A stretch of 64,000 nucleotides of DNA, taken from Salinimonas chungwhensis DSM 16280. Lineage in GTDB: Bacteria; Pseudomonadota; Gammaproteobacteria; Enterobacterales; Alteromonadaceae. Under the pieces are notes generated by a model. It had not been told where the DNA came from. It made no database searches and saw nothing but the letters and a program-made list of their open reading frames with translations. Within the stretch, counting starts at the first letter, position 1. Every line of letters begins with the position of its first letter. The translations under genes were made by a program, and so were the position numbers. Positions 54,965 through 64,000 of the stretch are shown piece by piece. Location of the stretch: positions 62,001 to 126,000 of the forward strand of contig NZ_KB899377.1 of assembly GCF_000378185.1 (NCBI RefSeq). Direction: 5' to 3'.

Positions 54965-57900
54965 CTATTCATCGCTATCTGTGTTGTCCGGATTTTCCTG
55001 CTCAGTTGGATTACTCTGGGGCGCACCTTTTTCTGGCTCCTTACCCAGGAAGAACTGATAGTAAAAGTCCAGCGCAAATACCGCCTGTTCTTCAATGGTG
55101 GTCTGAATAGCCTCAGCATAAAACTGTGGCATCCAGCGATATCTCAGGGCAAGGTCAGGCGGCACTGAGCGGCGACGGACTGTCTCTGCCGCGCTATCAC
55201 CGCTTCTCAATCCGACATCAAAGTTATACCGAATACTCAGGCGGTCATTAATCTGACCACTGAGTGACAGTTTAGGGTCGTTACCTGCCGAGCCTGCGGT
55301 AGTACCAATACTGAAATCCTGAATACCCAGCGCCTCTCCCAGCTGACCTTGTATTTCGCTCGTGTTAGACAGGCCGAGTCCCAGCAGGACAGCCCCGTAG
55401 CTGGTGTCTCCCCCCCCACCGGTGAATTCTGCGCTGCCGGTGAGCAAATAGCTGAGCGAGCGACTCTGATCCATCGCCGGGTTACTGAATATACTGATAT
55501 TGGGGCTGTCGGCCATACCGTCTATACGGACCCCCGCAATAACCCCATCGTCGGTTTTAGCCGGGGGACGAATCGCTTCCACCAGTAAATTGGGCTGGTC
55601 CAGCGGGCCGTTAAACTGCACTTCGCCGGTCCGGATAATTAAGTCCTGGCCATAGGCCTGAAACCGGCCATCCATCACCTGAAGAGCACCATAGCCGACC
55701 AGTGCAGGTTGCGTTTTTACTTGCAGGTGGCCAGTGAGATTAGCCGTCAAGCCAAAGGCTTCCACCTTCACTTCGCCACTTTTGTTATCATCAATGATGA
55801 CATCCACATCCGCATTAACAATACTCAGTGGGTCTTCGCTGGGGGGCTCGCCGCGCAAATGCACATCTTTTGAGGGCGCTACCGCGCTTTCCGGCAACTC
55901 TTCGATTTTGATTCTGGCCCACGGAATTCTCACCTCGCCGCTAACTTTAACGGCTTCTGGCGAGACGGTGGCATTTAAATCCGGTGATACCCGTAAGGTG
56001 ATATCACGTTGCTGAACTTCCAGTCTGTCTCCGGTGAGGCTTAGCGTAATTTCGGGTTGTTGCGGCGAGCTCCAGTCGATGCTGCCCTGCAGTTGGCCTG
56101 TTCCCGGTCCTAGCGCAAACTGACCGTCAAATTCAGCACGGTTTCCCTTAAAACGAATATCCTGGGTCCAGTCACTGATAGCCGCCGGGGTATCTTCAAT
56201 ATCAATATTGCCATTGGCCAGCTTTAAATCGCCGTTTAGTTGCGGGGCTGTTAGGTTGCCATCAAGTGCAATATCTCCGTTGATTGAACCGGTCAGCTCT
56301 CTGATCGCAGGTGATATCGGCTTCAGTGGTGCCACATTGATATTGTCCAGCCTGATATTGCCATCAATCGTAGGTGTCGAAGCAAATGGCTGGGTCGTTA
56401 TGTGAGCGACAATATCACCTAACTGTTCACTTTTAAGGCTTGCCGATGCCACCAGTTCATCGGCTTTGAGTTCACCGCTGGCTTCAATCGCATCAACCTC
56501 GATGGCGACGTTACCATTTTCACCGAGCTTCCACGTCGCCGGTGTCACATTGAAATTGAAAATACCCTGAGGCCGTTCGCCATCGCGCATTCTGCCCTGC
56601 GTAGCAAGGGAGGCGGTAGCCTCTGGCGGCTGAGGAACAATATCGCCTAAAAACTCACTGGCCCACAGGCCGACAGGCAGTTTACTGGCATCGATATCCC
56701 ATCTGGCGACGCTGTCTTTATACAGCAAATCATTTACGCACAGCTGACCTTCTTTGCGCGACTCCCAGCAGTGTGCGGTAATCTTGGTACTAAAGGGCGA
56801 AGGCCGCACCGCGACGGTAAACGGGGAGCCTAATTCCCAGCGTGTGGAGAAAATACCAATAGTGCTGTCAGATAATGTACCTTTCCAACGCTCACCTTCC
56901 CAACCACCATCAATGACGACAGCCAGGGCGTGTTCCGGCAAATTGACGCTGGTTTCCACATGATGATCAGATAATTTACCGCTGACCGAAAGTTCACCAC
57001 TTAACGGCCCCTGTTGTGCCAGTGAGGGATTTAACGAGGCGGGCACCTGAAGATCGTTGAGCGCGACACTGCCCTGTGCGCCGGGGTCCTGCCACTCTCC
57101 GGAGATATCAATATCGGCAGTTACTGAACCGCTTAAGCCCGGGTAGATAGCGGTAAGCTGAGTCAGTTGCGCTTGTACGGTGCCTTTAAGTAAACGGTTC
57201 TTAATCAGTTGTCCGGCAATCTCAGCCTGGTTTTCACCCTGGGTAAGCTGAATCGACGTCACCAGAATTTCGTTCGGGCCGGAGTATACCGCAGAGCCGC
57301 TGAGACTTAAGTCAAACCCACCCTGCAAGCCGGTTATATTGATATCGGTTAAGCTGGCCTGAATGCCTTTACTGTTATATTGCATTAAACTGGTGAACTG
57401 ACCGGATAAGTCGGTAGGACCGCTGCTCACAAGAGAAGTCGTTGAGATGTTCTTCAGCTTGGTAGTCCCTGACCAGCTAATAGCCTCGTCAAGGTATAAG
57501 GTACCGCTGTTACTGACAGAGCCGTTCAATAAGTCTGCGTCCAGTGAATTTACGGTGATATTTTTGCGGTTAAGTACAATATCTACATCCAGCGGTACGC
57601 GGCCTATTTCGGGTGCATCGACCGCTGTACTCCCAGTAATCTGATAGTTGCCCATTTCACCGCGAGCAGTGATTTGACCGTTGTACACATTGCCCTCGGG
57701 CAGACCAGGAAGCGGCTGCTGTGGCCAGGTCGCCTTCATGTCGACCGGTAGCTGGTCGTTTAAAATATCGGCTGTTAACTGCAGGTCAGCCTGATACTGA
57801 CCGGTGGCCACTACACTCACATCCAGTGCTGACAACATGCCATTGAGCGTAACGTTAACCTGCTGAGATTGACCATCAGGCAGGGTGAATCGTGCATTTA

Positions 57901-58723
57901 AGTTGGTCTCAAGAGGATATTTATCCTGAAGCGTAACGGCCAGCGACAGATCGGCCTGGCCCATCTCATGTTCCACGTGTAACCGGCTTAGCTGCATGGA
58001 ATAATCAGTAAACTGGTAATTATCGATACTGAGAAGGTTCAGTTTTTGCGGTTCATCACCGGTTTGAAGCTGTGCATTTTTCAAACTAAGGGATGACACC
58101 TGGATGGGGATAGGCGTTTTTATCTCAGGCAGTTCAGGCGCTGAATAACTGAGTGCGTAACTACTGGGTGGCGTCTGTGCGTCTGGCTTTGCAGTGGCAG
58201 GTATATCAATAAATAGCCCTTCAAGTTCCACCGGGTCCAGGGTAATTTTATCTGCCGCGCGTCCGCTGACAAATAGCGACGCCAGAGAAATTTTTTGGCC
58301 CGGCATGTTCACCGTCGTATTTTTAAAGGATGCCTGATTAATAATGACGGTAACAGGCATGGCAAAACCAGTCTCGTCAGAAGGGGGCTCCTGCTCAGCT
58401 GCCTCACCGGTTTGCGTGACAGTGACCCCCTGGGTCGTAAGTGTATCGACACATACTTTTTTTGAAAGAAAACAGCCCAGTACGAGATTAATCGAGGCTT
58501 CTTTGACTTCCACTTTCCATTGCGGGTTGTGCCAGGATAACCCGTTTACCGTAAAGTCACTTAATGGCGAACCGGAAATCGCTTCAATTTCAAGATCTTC
58601 AACCAGGGCCGCGCCGATATTTGCCAACAGCGGGCTTCCCAAAGGGCTGATCAATACACCAACTAACACCAGAACCAGTATGAACGGCGCAGTAATCCAC
58701 AGTGCGACAGAGCGTTTTCTCAT
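54965..58723 (-). CDS. tamB: TamB, inner-membrane-anchored translocation and assembly protein
   Basis: A 1252-residue protein with an N-terminal membrane anchor (ALWITAPFILVLVLVGVLI), a very long repetitive beta-groove region and the C-terminal DUF490 end (QIQGQLGEALGIQDFSI-type segment). With TamA it spans the periplasm and is associated with outer-membrane protein insertion and phospholipid transport. Its ATG overlaps the tamA stop by 4 bp, so the two are translated together. Length is close to E. coli TamB (1259). Confidence 0.93.
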   Translation of the reverse strand: MRKRSVALWITAPFILVLVLVGVLISPLGSPLLANIGAALVEDLEIEAISGSPLSDFTVNGLSWHNPQWKVEVKEASINLVLGCFLSKKVCVDTLTTQGVTVTQTGEAAEQEPPSDETGFAMPVTVIINQASFKNTTVNMPGQKISLASLFVSGRAADKITLDPVELEGLFIDIPATAKPDAQTPPSSYALSYSAPELPEIKTPIPIQVSSLSLKNAQLQTGDEPQKLNLLSIDNYQFTDYSMQLSRLHVEHEMGQADLSLAVTLQDKYPLETNLNARFTLPDGQSQQVNVTLNGMLSALDVSVVATGQYQADLQLTADILNDQLPVDMKATWPQQPLPGLPEGNVYNGQITARGEMGNYQITGSTAVDAPEIGRVPLDVDIVLNRKNITVNSLDADLLNGSVSNSGTLYLDEAISWSGTTKLKNISTTSLVSSGPTDLSGQFTSLMQYNSKGIQASLTDINITGLQGGFDLSLSGSAVYSGPNEILVTSIQLTQGENQAEIAGQLIKNRLLKGTVQAQLTQLTAIYPGLSGSVTADIDISGEWQDPGAQGSVALNDLQVPASLNPSLAQQGPLSGELSVSGKLSDHHVETSVNLPEHALAVVIDGGWEGERWKGTLSDSTIGIFSTRWELGSPFTVAVRPSPFSTKITAHCWESRKEGQLCVNDLLYKDSVARWDIDASKLPVGLWASEFLGDIVPQPPEATASLATQGRMRDGERPQGIFNFNVTPATWKLGENGNVAIEVDAIEASGELKADELVASASLKSEQLGDIVAHITTQPFASTPTIDGNIRLDNINVAPLKPISPAIRELTGSINGDIALDGNLTAPQLNGDLKLANGNIDIEDTPAAISDWTQDIRFKGNRAEFDGQFALGPGTGQLQGSIDWSSPQQPEITLSLTGDRLEVQQRDITLRVSPDLNATVSPEAVKVSGEVRIPWARIKIEELPESAVAPSKDVHLRGEPPSEDPLSIVNADVDVIIDDNKSGEVKVEAFGLTANLTGHLQVKTQPALVGYGALQVMDGRFQAYGQDLIIRTGEVQFNGPLDQPNLLVEAIRPPAKTDDGVIAGVRIDGMADSPNISIFSNPAMDQSRSLSYLLTGSAEFTGGGGDTSYGAVLLGLGLSNTSEIQGQLGEALGIQDFSIGTTAGSAGNDPKLSLSGQINDRLSIRYNFDVGLRSGDSAAETVRRRSVPPDLALRYRWMPQFYAEAIQTTIEEQAVFALDFYYQFFLGKEPEKGAPQSNPTEQENPDNTDSDE

Positions 58724-60477
58724 AATTCAGGCCCCAGCATAAAATGGATTCGCCAGTTTTTTTCGTCCGGTGAAAAACTTCTGGCTATGTAAAGCCGCAC
58801 CGGTCCGATAGGAGACAGCCAATGCACGCCCGGGCCGACACCGTAGGAAGGGTCTTCTTCAAACTCGTTGGTCGCAACCCCCACATCAACAAATGCGGCT
58901 ATTCGCCAGTTTGGGGCCACCTGATAAGCGTATTCATTGCCCATGGTAGCCAGGTACCTGGCCCCCGCTGACTCTTGAATTGCGCCTAGTACCGGATTGA
59001 AGATTTCACCAGCCGGTGAAATATCCCGGAATCCGAAGCCCCGTACACTCTGGTCTCCGCCGGCATAAAATCGCACGGAGGCCGGAACTTCGGTAAAGCT
59101 GTCGGTTTTGATGGCACCGATTTCAGAACGCACCATGAACCGATGCTTGCCGATAGTACGAATGAACTTTGCTTCCACCGAGGCCTTGATAATATCAATA
59201 TCCGATCCAATATCCTCGCGACCAACTTGCACGCCGGCTCTAAAATAAGTGCCACGACTGATATTCAGTGGATCATCTTTCGTCAGATATTGAAGGGCAT
59301 AGCCGGGCAGTAACAGCTGGGTGGTCTGACTGGGATCATCATTTACCTCATACTTTTCACGCAGCAGTGTGGTCGAATAATCACTTTGCCACGGGGAGTC
59401 AGCCTGCTGTATCAGCCTGTGCACAGACAACGATAGTGTTTCGCTTTCCGTATTTGTGTTGCTGTAATCAAGAAACTGATAACCCGCCTCATACTTCAGA
59501 TAATCATTTTTTAAATCACCCATGGGCACGAGGTAGTCTGCAGTAATTGATTGTTCCGGAGCAGAAATAAATAACTCTGCATTTGCTGAATGACCTTCAT
59601 CATTGACCCAGGGTCGTTCCCACTTCAGGCGCAAGCGCGGACCTGTATCTGTTGCCGCTCCGATACCTATATTAAAATTATCGCGGGGTTTATGGTCCAG
59701 CGTTACTTCAATGGGTACCCTTGTTCCCTGTGCTTTACTGACCACCGGGCGGGCAATTACTCGGGAGAAATACCCTGTAGCATTGAGCCTGCGATTAAAT
59801 TCAGTTAACTGATCGGCGGTATACGGCTCACCGACGTCAAACGGTTTGAGCTGCTCTACGATAGAAGCGGCTTTGTCCTGACCGTTAATAGCAATCTCGC
59901 CAAATTCATAACGAGGGCCACTTTGAGCGATGAGCAAAATATTGGCGGCTCGTTCTTCCCGCACTAAATCCAGCCGGGTTGCCTGCCAGTGAAAATCAAA
60001 ATACCCGTGATTAAGCGCATAGTTAAACATTCGCGATTTGAACTGCTCATACTCTGGCTGTAAAAGCACATCCCCTTTTTGCAGCGGGAAACTGTTAAAG
60101 GTTTTGCGAAACGTTTTATCCGCGCGACCTGCGCCGATAATTTCCCGCGTGATATTAGTGACCTTTAACGGTGTATCCAGTGAAACAGTAAGTTCAACAT
60201 CACCATCCTCGGTAGTTTCAATCAACGTTGTGCTGTTATAGTAACCAAAAGGTTCGACTGCTGTGGCGACGGTCTTACTGATTTCTTCCTGCCAGAACGG
60301 GTCACTTAATGCATCCTGACTAATATTAATGCTTTTCAGATGCAGCCGAATATTGTCCTCTATCTCATCGTCATCAATACCGTCTATGGAAAATGTTAAT
60401 TCAGCCAGCGCCTGCCACGGCAGGAGTGCCACCAATAAAATCAGACAGCGGGTTTTATAATACTTTCTCAGAGGCAT
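58720..60477 (-). CDS. tamA: TamA, Omp85-family outer-membrane assembly protein
   Basis: A 585-residue exported protein with a signal peptide ending near LPWQALA. Three POTRA domains (about residues 20-250) precede the Omp85 barrel (about 260-585), with the barrel motif RFYAGGDQSVRGFGFRDISP and a C-terminal strand ending in aromatic-x-Leu type residues (WRIHFMLGPEL). It works with TamB in the outer membrane. It is divergent from the S9 peptidase gene. Confidence 0.93.
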   Translation of the reverse strand: MPLRKYYKTRCLILLVALLPWQALAELTFSIDGIDDDEIEDNIRLHLKSINISQDALSDPFWQEEISKTVATAVEPFGYYNSTTLIETTEDGDVELTVSLDTPLKVTNITREIIGAGRADKTFRKTFNSFPLQKGDVLLQPEYEQFKSRMFNYALNHGYFDFHWQATRLDLVREERAANILLIAQSGPRYEFGEIAINGQDKAASIVEQLKPFDVGEPYTADQLTEFNRRLNATGYFSRVIARPVVSKAQGTRVPIEVTLDHKPRDNFNIGIGAATDTGPRLRLKWERPWVNDEGHSANAELFISAPEQSITADYLVPMGDLKNDYLKYEAGYQFLDYSNTNTESETLSLSVHRLIQQADSPWQSDYSTTLLREKYEVNDDPSQTTQLLLPGYALQYLTKDDPLNISRGTYFRAGVQVGREDIGSDIDIIKASVEAKFIRTIGKHRFMVRSEIGAIKTDSFTEVPASVRFYAGGDQSVRGFGFRDISPAGEIFNPVLGAIQESAGARYLATMGNEYAYQVAPNWRIAAFVDVGVATNEFEEDPSYGVGPGVHWLSPIGPVRLYIARSFSPDEKNWRIHFMLGPEL

Positions 60478-60715
60478 GAATTTACTTTATAGTCCTTAAA
60501 GGCGTATCGGTGAATAACAGCATTGTTATTGAGGCACTAATCAGACTGATTGTTTAGCAACAGTCCAATAGTGATAAATTTGAGGCCGGTACAATACGAT
60601 GATTGAACTAAGGACTCTAGTATATTATCGCTTTGGCCCTTGCGAAGATCAGCTGCGATACATCGCATGGATTTGCGGTGTAACTGCAAAATACCACGTT
60701 TATAAGGAAGAACCC

Positions 60716-62671
60716 TTGAAAGGATTCAAGAATATCAGGCATCTGGTCCTGTTTTTGGCAATATTTTTTTGCTCATCAGTTTTATCTGAAACATACCAAC
60801 CGCCACCGGTCACTGACTTTAGTGCGTTGCCCAAAATACAAAAAGTTCGCTTATCGCCAGATGGCGGTCGCATAGCGTATACGCACAATGTAACAATAAA
60901 AGGTGAAGCGCTTGCGATATTGCAGGTGTATGACTTTGACAAGCGCAAGACCGCTTATTTATTACGTTCAGATAATGAAAAAGTGAAAATAAACTGGTAT
61001 CGCTGGGTCAATAATCACCAGCTGGCCATCAGTGCATTGTACGAAGAAAAGCAGCGACAAGCCCGCTTCTACAAAACCCGCATGTACATCATGGATTACA
61101 CCAAACCGGATGAAAAGCCGCGTATGGTGATTGATGTTGAGAGGTTAAGACGTTCGGGCAGAATCAAAGTCTACCCTCAGTATGTCGACAGCGTTATTGA
61201 CTGGATGGACGATGATCCTGAACATATCATGATGCAGGTGGATACAGATATGCCTGCGCAACCGTCAGTTTATAAGGTCAATGTAAACGACTACAGCCGC
61301 ACCCGTATTACCCGGGGCAAGCGGGAGGTTCGTCAGTGGATGACTGATCAGCAGTCAACGCTTCGCCTGGGTATTGCCGTAGACTATGACAATGGCGATA
61401 CCCGGGTACTCATCCGGGACAATGAAGACTCTGACTGGAAGACACTTTTTTCATACAACAAAATGAATGAAAAAGGCTTTTATCCAAAAGGGTTTGGTCT
61501 TGATCCAAACATCCTTTATTACGCTGCCTACAACGGCGATTACCTGGCCCTGTACAAAATGCAGCTGGATACTCGTGAAAGCGAGCTGGTTTATGCTGAT
61601 GAAAATTATGATGTTGACGGTAGTCTTATTTATTCACCTAAAACCGGCGAGGCCATAGGAATCACTCATACCCAGGCAGATAACGGCGAATATTACTGGC
61701 AGCCCCGCTGGGCTTCACTGCAGACAATGTTAGACGAAGCGCTACCGGAGTTTACCAATACCATCCTTAGCTTCAGTGCAGATGAAACGCATTATATTCT
61801 GCATTCAGAAACCCAGGGCGAACCACCTTATCTGAGTCTTGGCAATACCCAGACCCAAAAAATTGATGGCTTATTTAATCTCTACCCGCAGCTGGTGGGC
61901 TTGAATATTCCCGAGAATAAACAAATAACCTACAAGGCGCGGGACGGGTTAGAAATCGAAGCGTATCTGACCTTACCGAACCGAGGCAAACCACCATATC
62001 CTACTATCATTCATCCACATGGGGGCCCTGGCGCCCGGGACGTTGACGGGTTCAACTACTGGATAGCCTATTTTACCAGTCGCGGGTATGCGGTTTTGCG
62101 GCCTAACTTTCGTGGCTCAACAGGTTACGGCTATGAGTTCGCCAACGCTCAGATGAAAAGCTGGGGGTTGCAGATGCAGGACGATATTACTGACGCTACA
62201 CAGTGGATGATTGAAAATGGTCATGCCGACAACGAAAAAATATGTATTGTAGGCGGCAGCTATGGCGGCTATGCCGCACTGATGGCAACGGTCAAGACGC
62301 CGGATTTATTTGCATGTGCCGTCAGTGTTAACGGGGTATCTGATCTGACTTACTTAGAGCGTAATTCACGGTATTTTCTTAATCATGCATTTGTCCAGAA
62401 CCAGATAGGTGACGACAGGGAGGATTTAAAAGCCCGCTCACCGTTGTACCACGCCAAAAAGATCAAAACCCCGGTGTTACTGGTTCACGGTGAAGAGGAT
62501 CGTAGTGTGTATGTAACGCATAGCCGGCGTATGGCAGAAGCGCTAAAAGACAACGAGCATCCGGCTTTTAAGTATGTTGAACTCGAGGCCGGAGACCACT
62601 ACTTGTCGATTCAGCGTAATCGTCATCGGTTTTTTGCCGAAATGGATACCTTTTTAAATCGCTACCTTTAA
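60716..62671 (+). CDS. S9-family prolyl-oligopeptidase-type serine peptidase, exported
   Basis: A TTG at 60716 with AAGGAAG (60704-60710) about 5 bp upstream is the best start; the frame stays open to 60599 but has no better signal. It gives about 651 residues with a signal peptide (HLVLFLAIFFCSSVLSET). A seven-bladed propeller-like N-terminal half is followed by an alpha/beta hydrolase with GGSYGGYAALM (nucleophilic Ser), GEEDRSV (Asp) and AGDHYLS (His). It cleaves short peptides, probably in the periplasm. Confidence 0.9.
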   Translation: MKGFKNIRHLVLFLAIFFCSSVLSETYQPPPVTDFSALPKIQKVRLSPDGGRIAYTHNVTIKGEALAILQVYDFDKRKTAYLLRSDNEKVKINWYRWVNNHQLAISALYEEKQRQARFYKTRMYIMDYTKPDEKPRMVIDVERLRRSGRIKVYPQYVDSVIDWMDDDPEHIMMQVDTDMPAQPSVYKVNVNDYSRTRITRGKREVRQWMTDQQSTLRLGIAVDYDNGDTRVLIRDNEDSDWKTLFSYNKMNEKGFYPKGFGLDPNILYYAAYNGDYLALYKMQLDTRESELVYADENYDVDGSLIYSPKTGEAIGITHTQADNGEYYWQPRWASLQTMLDEALPEFTNTILSFSADETHYILHSETQGEPPYLSLGNTQTQKIDGLFNLYPQLVGLNIPENKQITYKARDGLEIEAYLTLPNRGKPPYPTIIHPHGGPGARDVDGFNYWIAYFTSRGYAVLRPNFRGSTGYGYEFANAQMKSWGLQMQDDITDATQWMIENGHADNEKICIVGGSYGGYAALMATVKTPDLFACAVSVNGVSDLTYLERNSRYFLNHAFVQNQIGDDREDLKARSPLYHAKKIKTPVLLVHGEEDRSVYVTHSRRMAEALKDNEHPAFKYVELEAGDHYLSIQRNRHRFFAEMDTFLNRYL

Positions 62672-62675
62672 ATAT

Positions 62676-62703
62676 AAAAACCGACGGTTTCCGTCGGTTT
62701 TTT
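62676..62703 (+). terminator. Rho-independent terminator
   Basis: AAAACCGACGG-TTT-CCGTCGGTTTT, an 11-bp stem with a T-run on the right, ends the S9 peptidase transcript. Confidence 0.95.
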
Positions 62704-62835
62704 AGTTGTTTTCACGGTTTACCGTTATCTTTCTGTAATCAGTAGCAATTGCGCTATTTAAAAAACGCATTTGATGTACACTGACGCCTTTTGGGTAGGT
62801 CCCTTTTATGCTCACTCCCGATAAGGAACTGCTCC

Positions 62836-64000
62836 GTGAAGCCTGCTACTGATACCAAAGCCACACCAACTCTGGCCCTACAGGAATTTGTGGCGCTCAT
62901 GGCGCTGATGACCTCGCTGGTAGCGCTAAGTATTGATGCAATGCTGCCAGCGCTGCTTCAAATTGGCGAGGCACTTAATGCGCAAAATGAACATGATGCG
63001 CATCTGATTGTGTCGGTATTTTTTGGCGGTATGGCATTCGGACAACTGTTTTTCGGGCCTTATTCAGACAGTCGCGGCCGCCGGGAAACCATCTTACTGG
63101 GATTGTGTATATTTGCCATCGGCTCGCTGGTATGTATGCAGGCAGACGACATGAATACTATGCTGGCAGGTCGCCTGATCCAGGCTTTTGGTGTGTCGGG
63201 CCCCCGTATTGCAGCTATGGCTATCATTCGTGACTTATATGTGGGTGACGGGATGGCACGGGTCATGTCGTTTATAATGATGGTGTTTATTCTGGTGCCT
63301 ATGCTGGCGCCAATGGTAGGCCAGGCGGTACTGCTGTTTTTTACCTGGCGTCATATTTTCAGTTTGTTTTTGATTGTTGCGGTGCTGGCCGGTGGCTGGT
63401 ACTTCTGGCGTCAGCCAGAAACACTGGTTAAAGCCAGGCGAGAGCCGTTCTCATGGCAGCAATTCGGGCGGTCATCTAAATTTGTGCTTACCCACATGTC
63501 CGTAATTGGTTATACACTGGCCATGGGGTGTATCTTTGGCTCGTTTCTGGCGTATCTAAGTGCTTCTCAGACAATCTTTCAGGAATATTATGATACAGGT
63601 GTGATGTTCCCGTATATTTTTGCCACACTGGCATTTTCAATTGGTCTGGCCTCATTTTTCAACGGCACTATGGTCATGCGCTTTGGTATGAGTAAGCTGG
63701 TGAGAATCGCGTTGGTAGGGGTACTTTCCTTTGCCTTGCTGTTTAACTTGATTTTACTGGCTTTCGATGGACTGCCGCCGCTGGTTATCACCATCAGTAC
63801 GATGTTTGTTGGCTTTTTCTTCGTCGGTATTTTATTCGGCAATCTCAATGCAATGGCGATGCAACCATTAGGGGAAATGGCAGGGTTGGGCGCCGCTATC
63901 ATCGGTTCACTATCCAGCCTGATAGCTGTTCCTGTCGCCCTGAGTATCGATAGCTTTTTAACCTCCAACCTGTATCCCATTGGTATTGGCTTTTTAATCT
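62836..64000 (+). CDS. MFS multidrug efflux transporter (Bcr/CflA-type), 3'-truncated
   Basis: It starts with a GTG at 62836, 9 bp after an AAGGA ribosome site, and runs off the window end; 388 codons are present. It opens with EFVALMALMTSLVALSIDAMLPALLQIGEAL, the Bcr/CflA N-terminus, and has the MFS motif GPYSDSRGRRETILLG after helix 2 and GRLIQAFGVSGPRIAAMAIIRDLY after helix 4. About eleven membrane segments are visible. It would export drugs in exchange for protons. Confidence 0.9.
   Translation, partial: MKPATDTKATPTLALQEFVALMALMTSLVALSIDAMLPALLQIGEALNAQNEHDAHLIVSVFFGGMAFGQLFFGPYSDSRGRRETILLGLCIFAIGSLVCMQADDMNTMLAGRLIQAFGVSGPRIAAMAIIRDLYVGDGMARVMSFIMMVFILVPMLAPMVGQAVLLFFTWRHIFSLFLIVAVLAGGWYFWRQPETLVKARREPFSWQQFGRSSKFVLTHMSVIGYTLAMGCIFGSFLAYLSASQTIFQEYYDTGVMFPYIFATLAFSIGLASFFNGTMVMRFGMSKLVRIALVGVLSFALLFNLILLAFDGLPPLVITISTMFVGFFFVGILFGNLNAMAMQPLGEMAGLGAAIIGSLSSLIAVPVALSIDSFLTSNLYPIGIGFLI

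Noticed and set aside
57969..57984. parS-like 16-mer (TGTTCCACGTGTAACC) in the tamB gene
   Set aside because: Only 13 of 16 bases match the parS consensus and it is inside a coding region far from parAB; I do not call it a ParB site.

Overview
The window looks like the chromosome of a marine gammaproteobacterium of the Alteromonadales (Alteromonas or a close relative). The reasons are the replication-origin neighbourhood (mioC, dnaT, dnaC, an oriC dense in GATC, mnmG, rsmG, parA, parB, complete atpIBEFHAGDC), the yicC/rph-pyrE and tamA-tamB arrangements, and several proteins resembling families common in marine gammaproteobacteria. The genus is an inference from gene order and protein resemblance only. 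I saw no tRNA, rRNA or CRISPR array.

Layout. (1) 1-10643 is accessory DNA. It starts inside an unrecognised gene, followed by a lipoprotein, two small or helical proteins and, on the other strand, two exported or membrane-anchored proteins, all unrecognised. A 19-bp element occurs twice with one mismatch, once before each gene group (1203-1221 and 4583-4601, opposite orientations). Next comes a minus-strand operon of a serine recombinase, an N6-adenine methyltransferase and a BsuBI/PstI-like endonuclease, then a palindrome-rich 320-bp gap and an AT-rich ABC/SMC-like ATPase that may be a defence gene. (2) 10758-17732 is a chaperone-usher pilus operon on the minus strand (two pilins, two chaperones, usher, two-domain tip subunit), with a CsgD-like LuxR regulator downstream. 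(3) 18007-25555 is the origin region: mioC, helicase-loader genes dnaT and dnaC, a DUF4097 protein, oriC (about 20821-21132), mnmG-rsmG and parA-parB. (4) 25681-32860 is the F1Fo ATP synthase operon with a clear promoter and a strong terminator. (5) 33038-47359 is housekeeping and conserved genes: TapT-like DTW protein, alkyltransferase-like protein, HD-GYP phosphodiesterase, two lipoproteins, a homocysteine methyltransferase, yicC, rph-pyrE-tusA, membrane proteins, an amidohydrolase and DUF1285/DUF3014. (6) 47366-64000 holds an M1-family peptidase pair, an orphan proB, a thioesterase with a hydroxyacid dehydrogenase, an ECF sigma factor with a membrane partner, tamA-tamB, an S9 peptidase and a Bcr/CflA-type efflux pump cut by the window end.

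How it fits together. The core supports chromosome start-up and partition (oriC, DnaT/DnaC, ParA/ParB), tRNA and rRNA modification (MnmG, RsmG, TapT, TusA), energy (ATP synthase), pyrimidine and proline synthesis, and outer-membrane assembly (TamA/B). The left 10.6 kb is a mobile or defence island beside a pilus locus, about 10 kb from the replication origin. The most unusual items are the shared 19-bp element, the recombinase-methyltransferase-endonuclease operon with its palindromic upstream region, and the ATPase with a non-standard P-loop.
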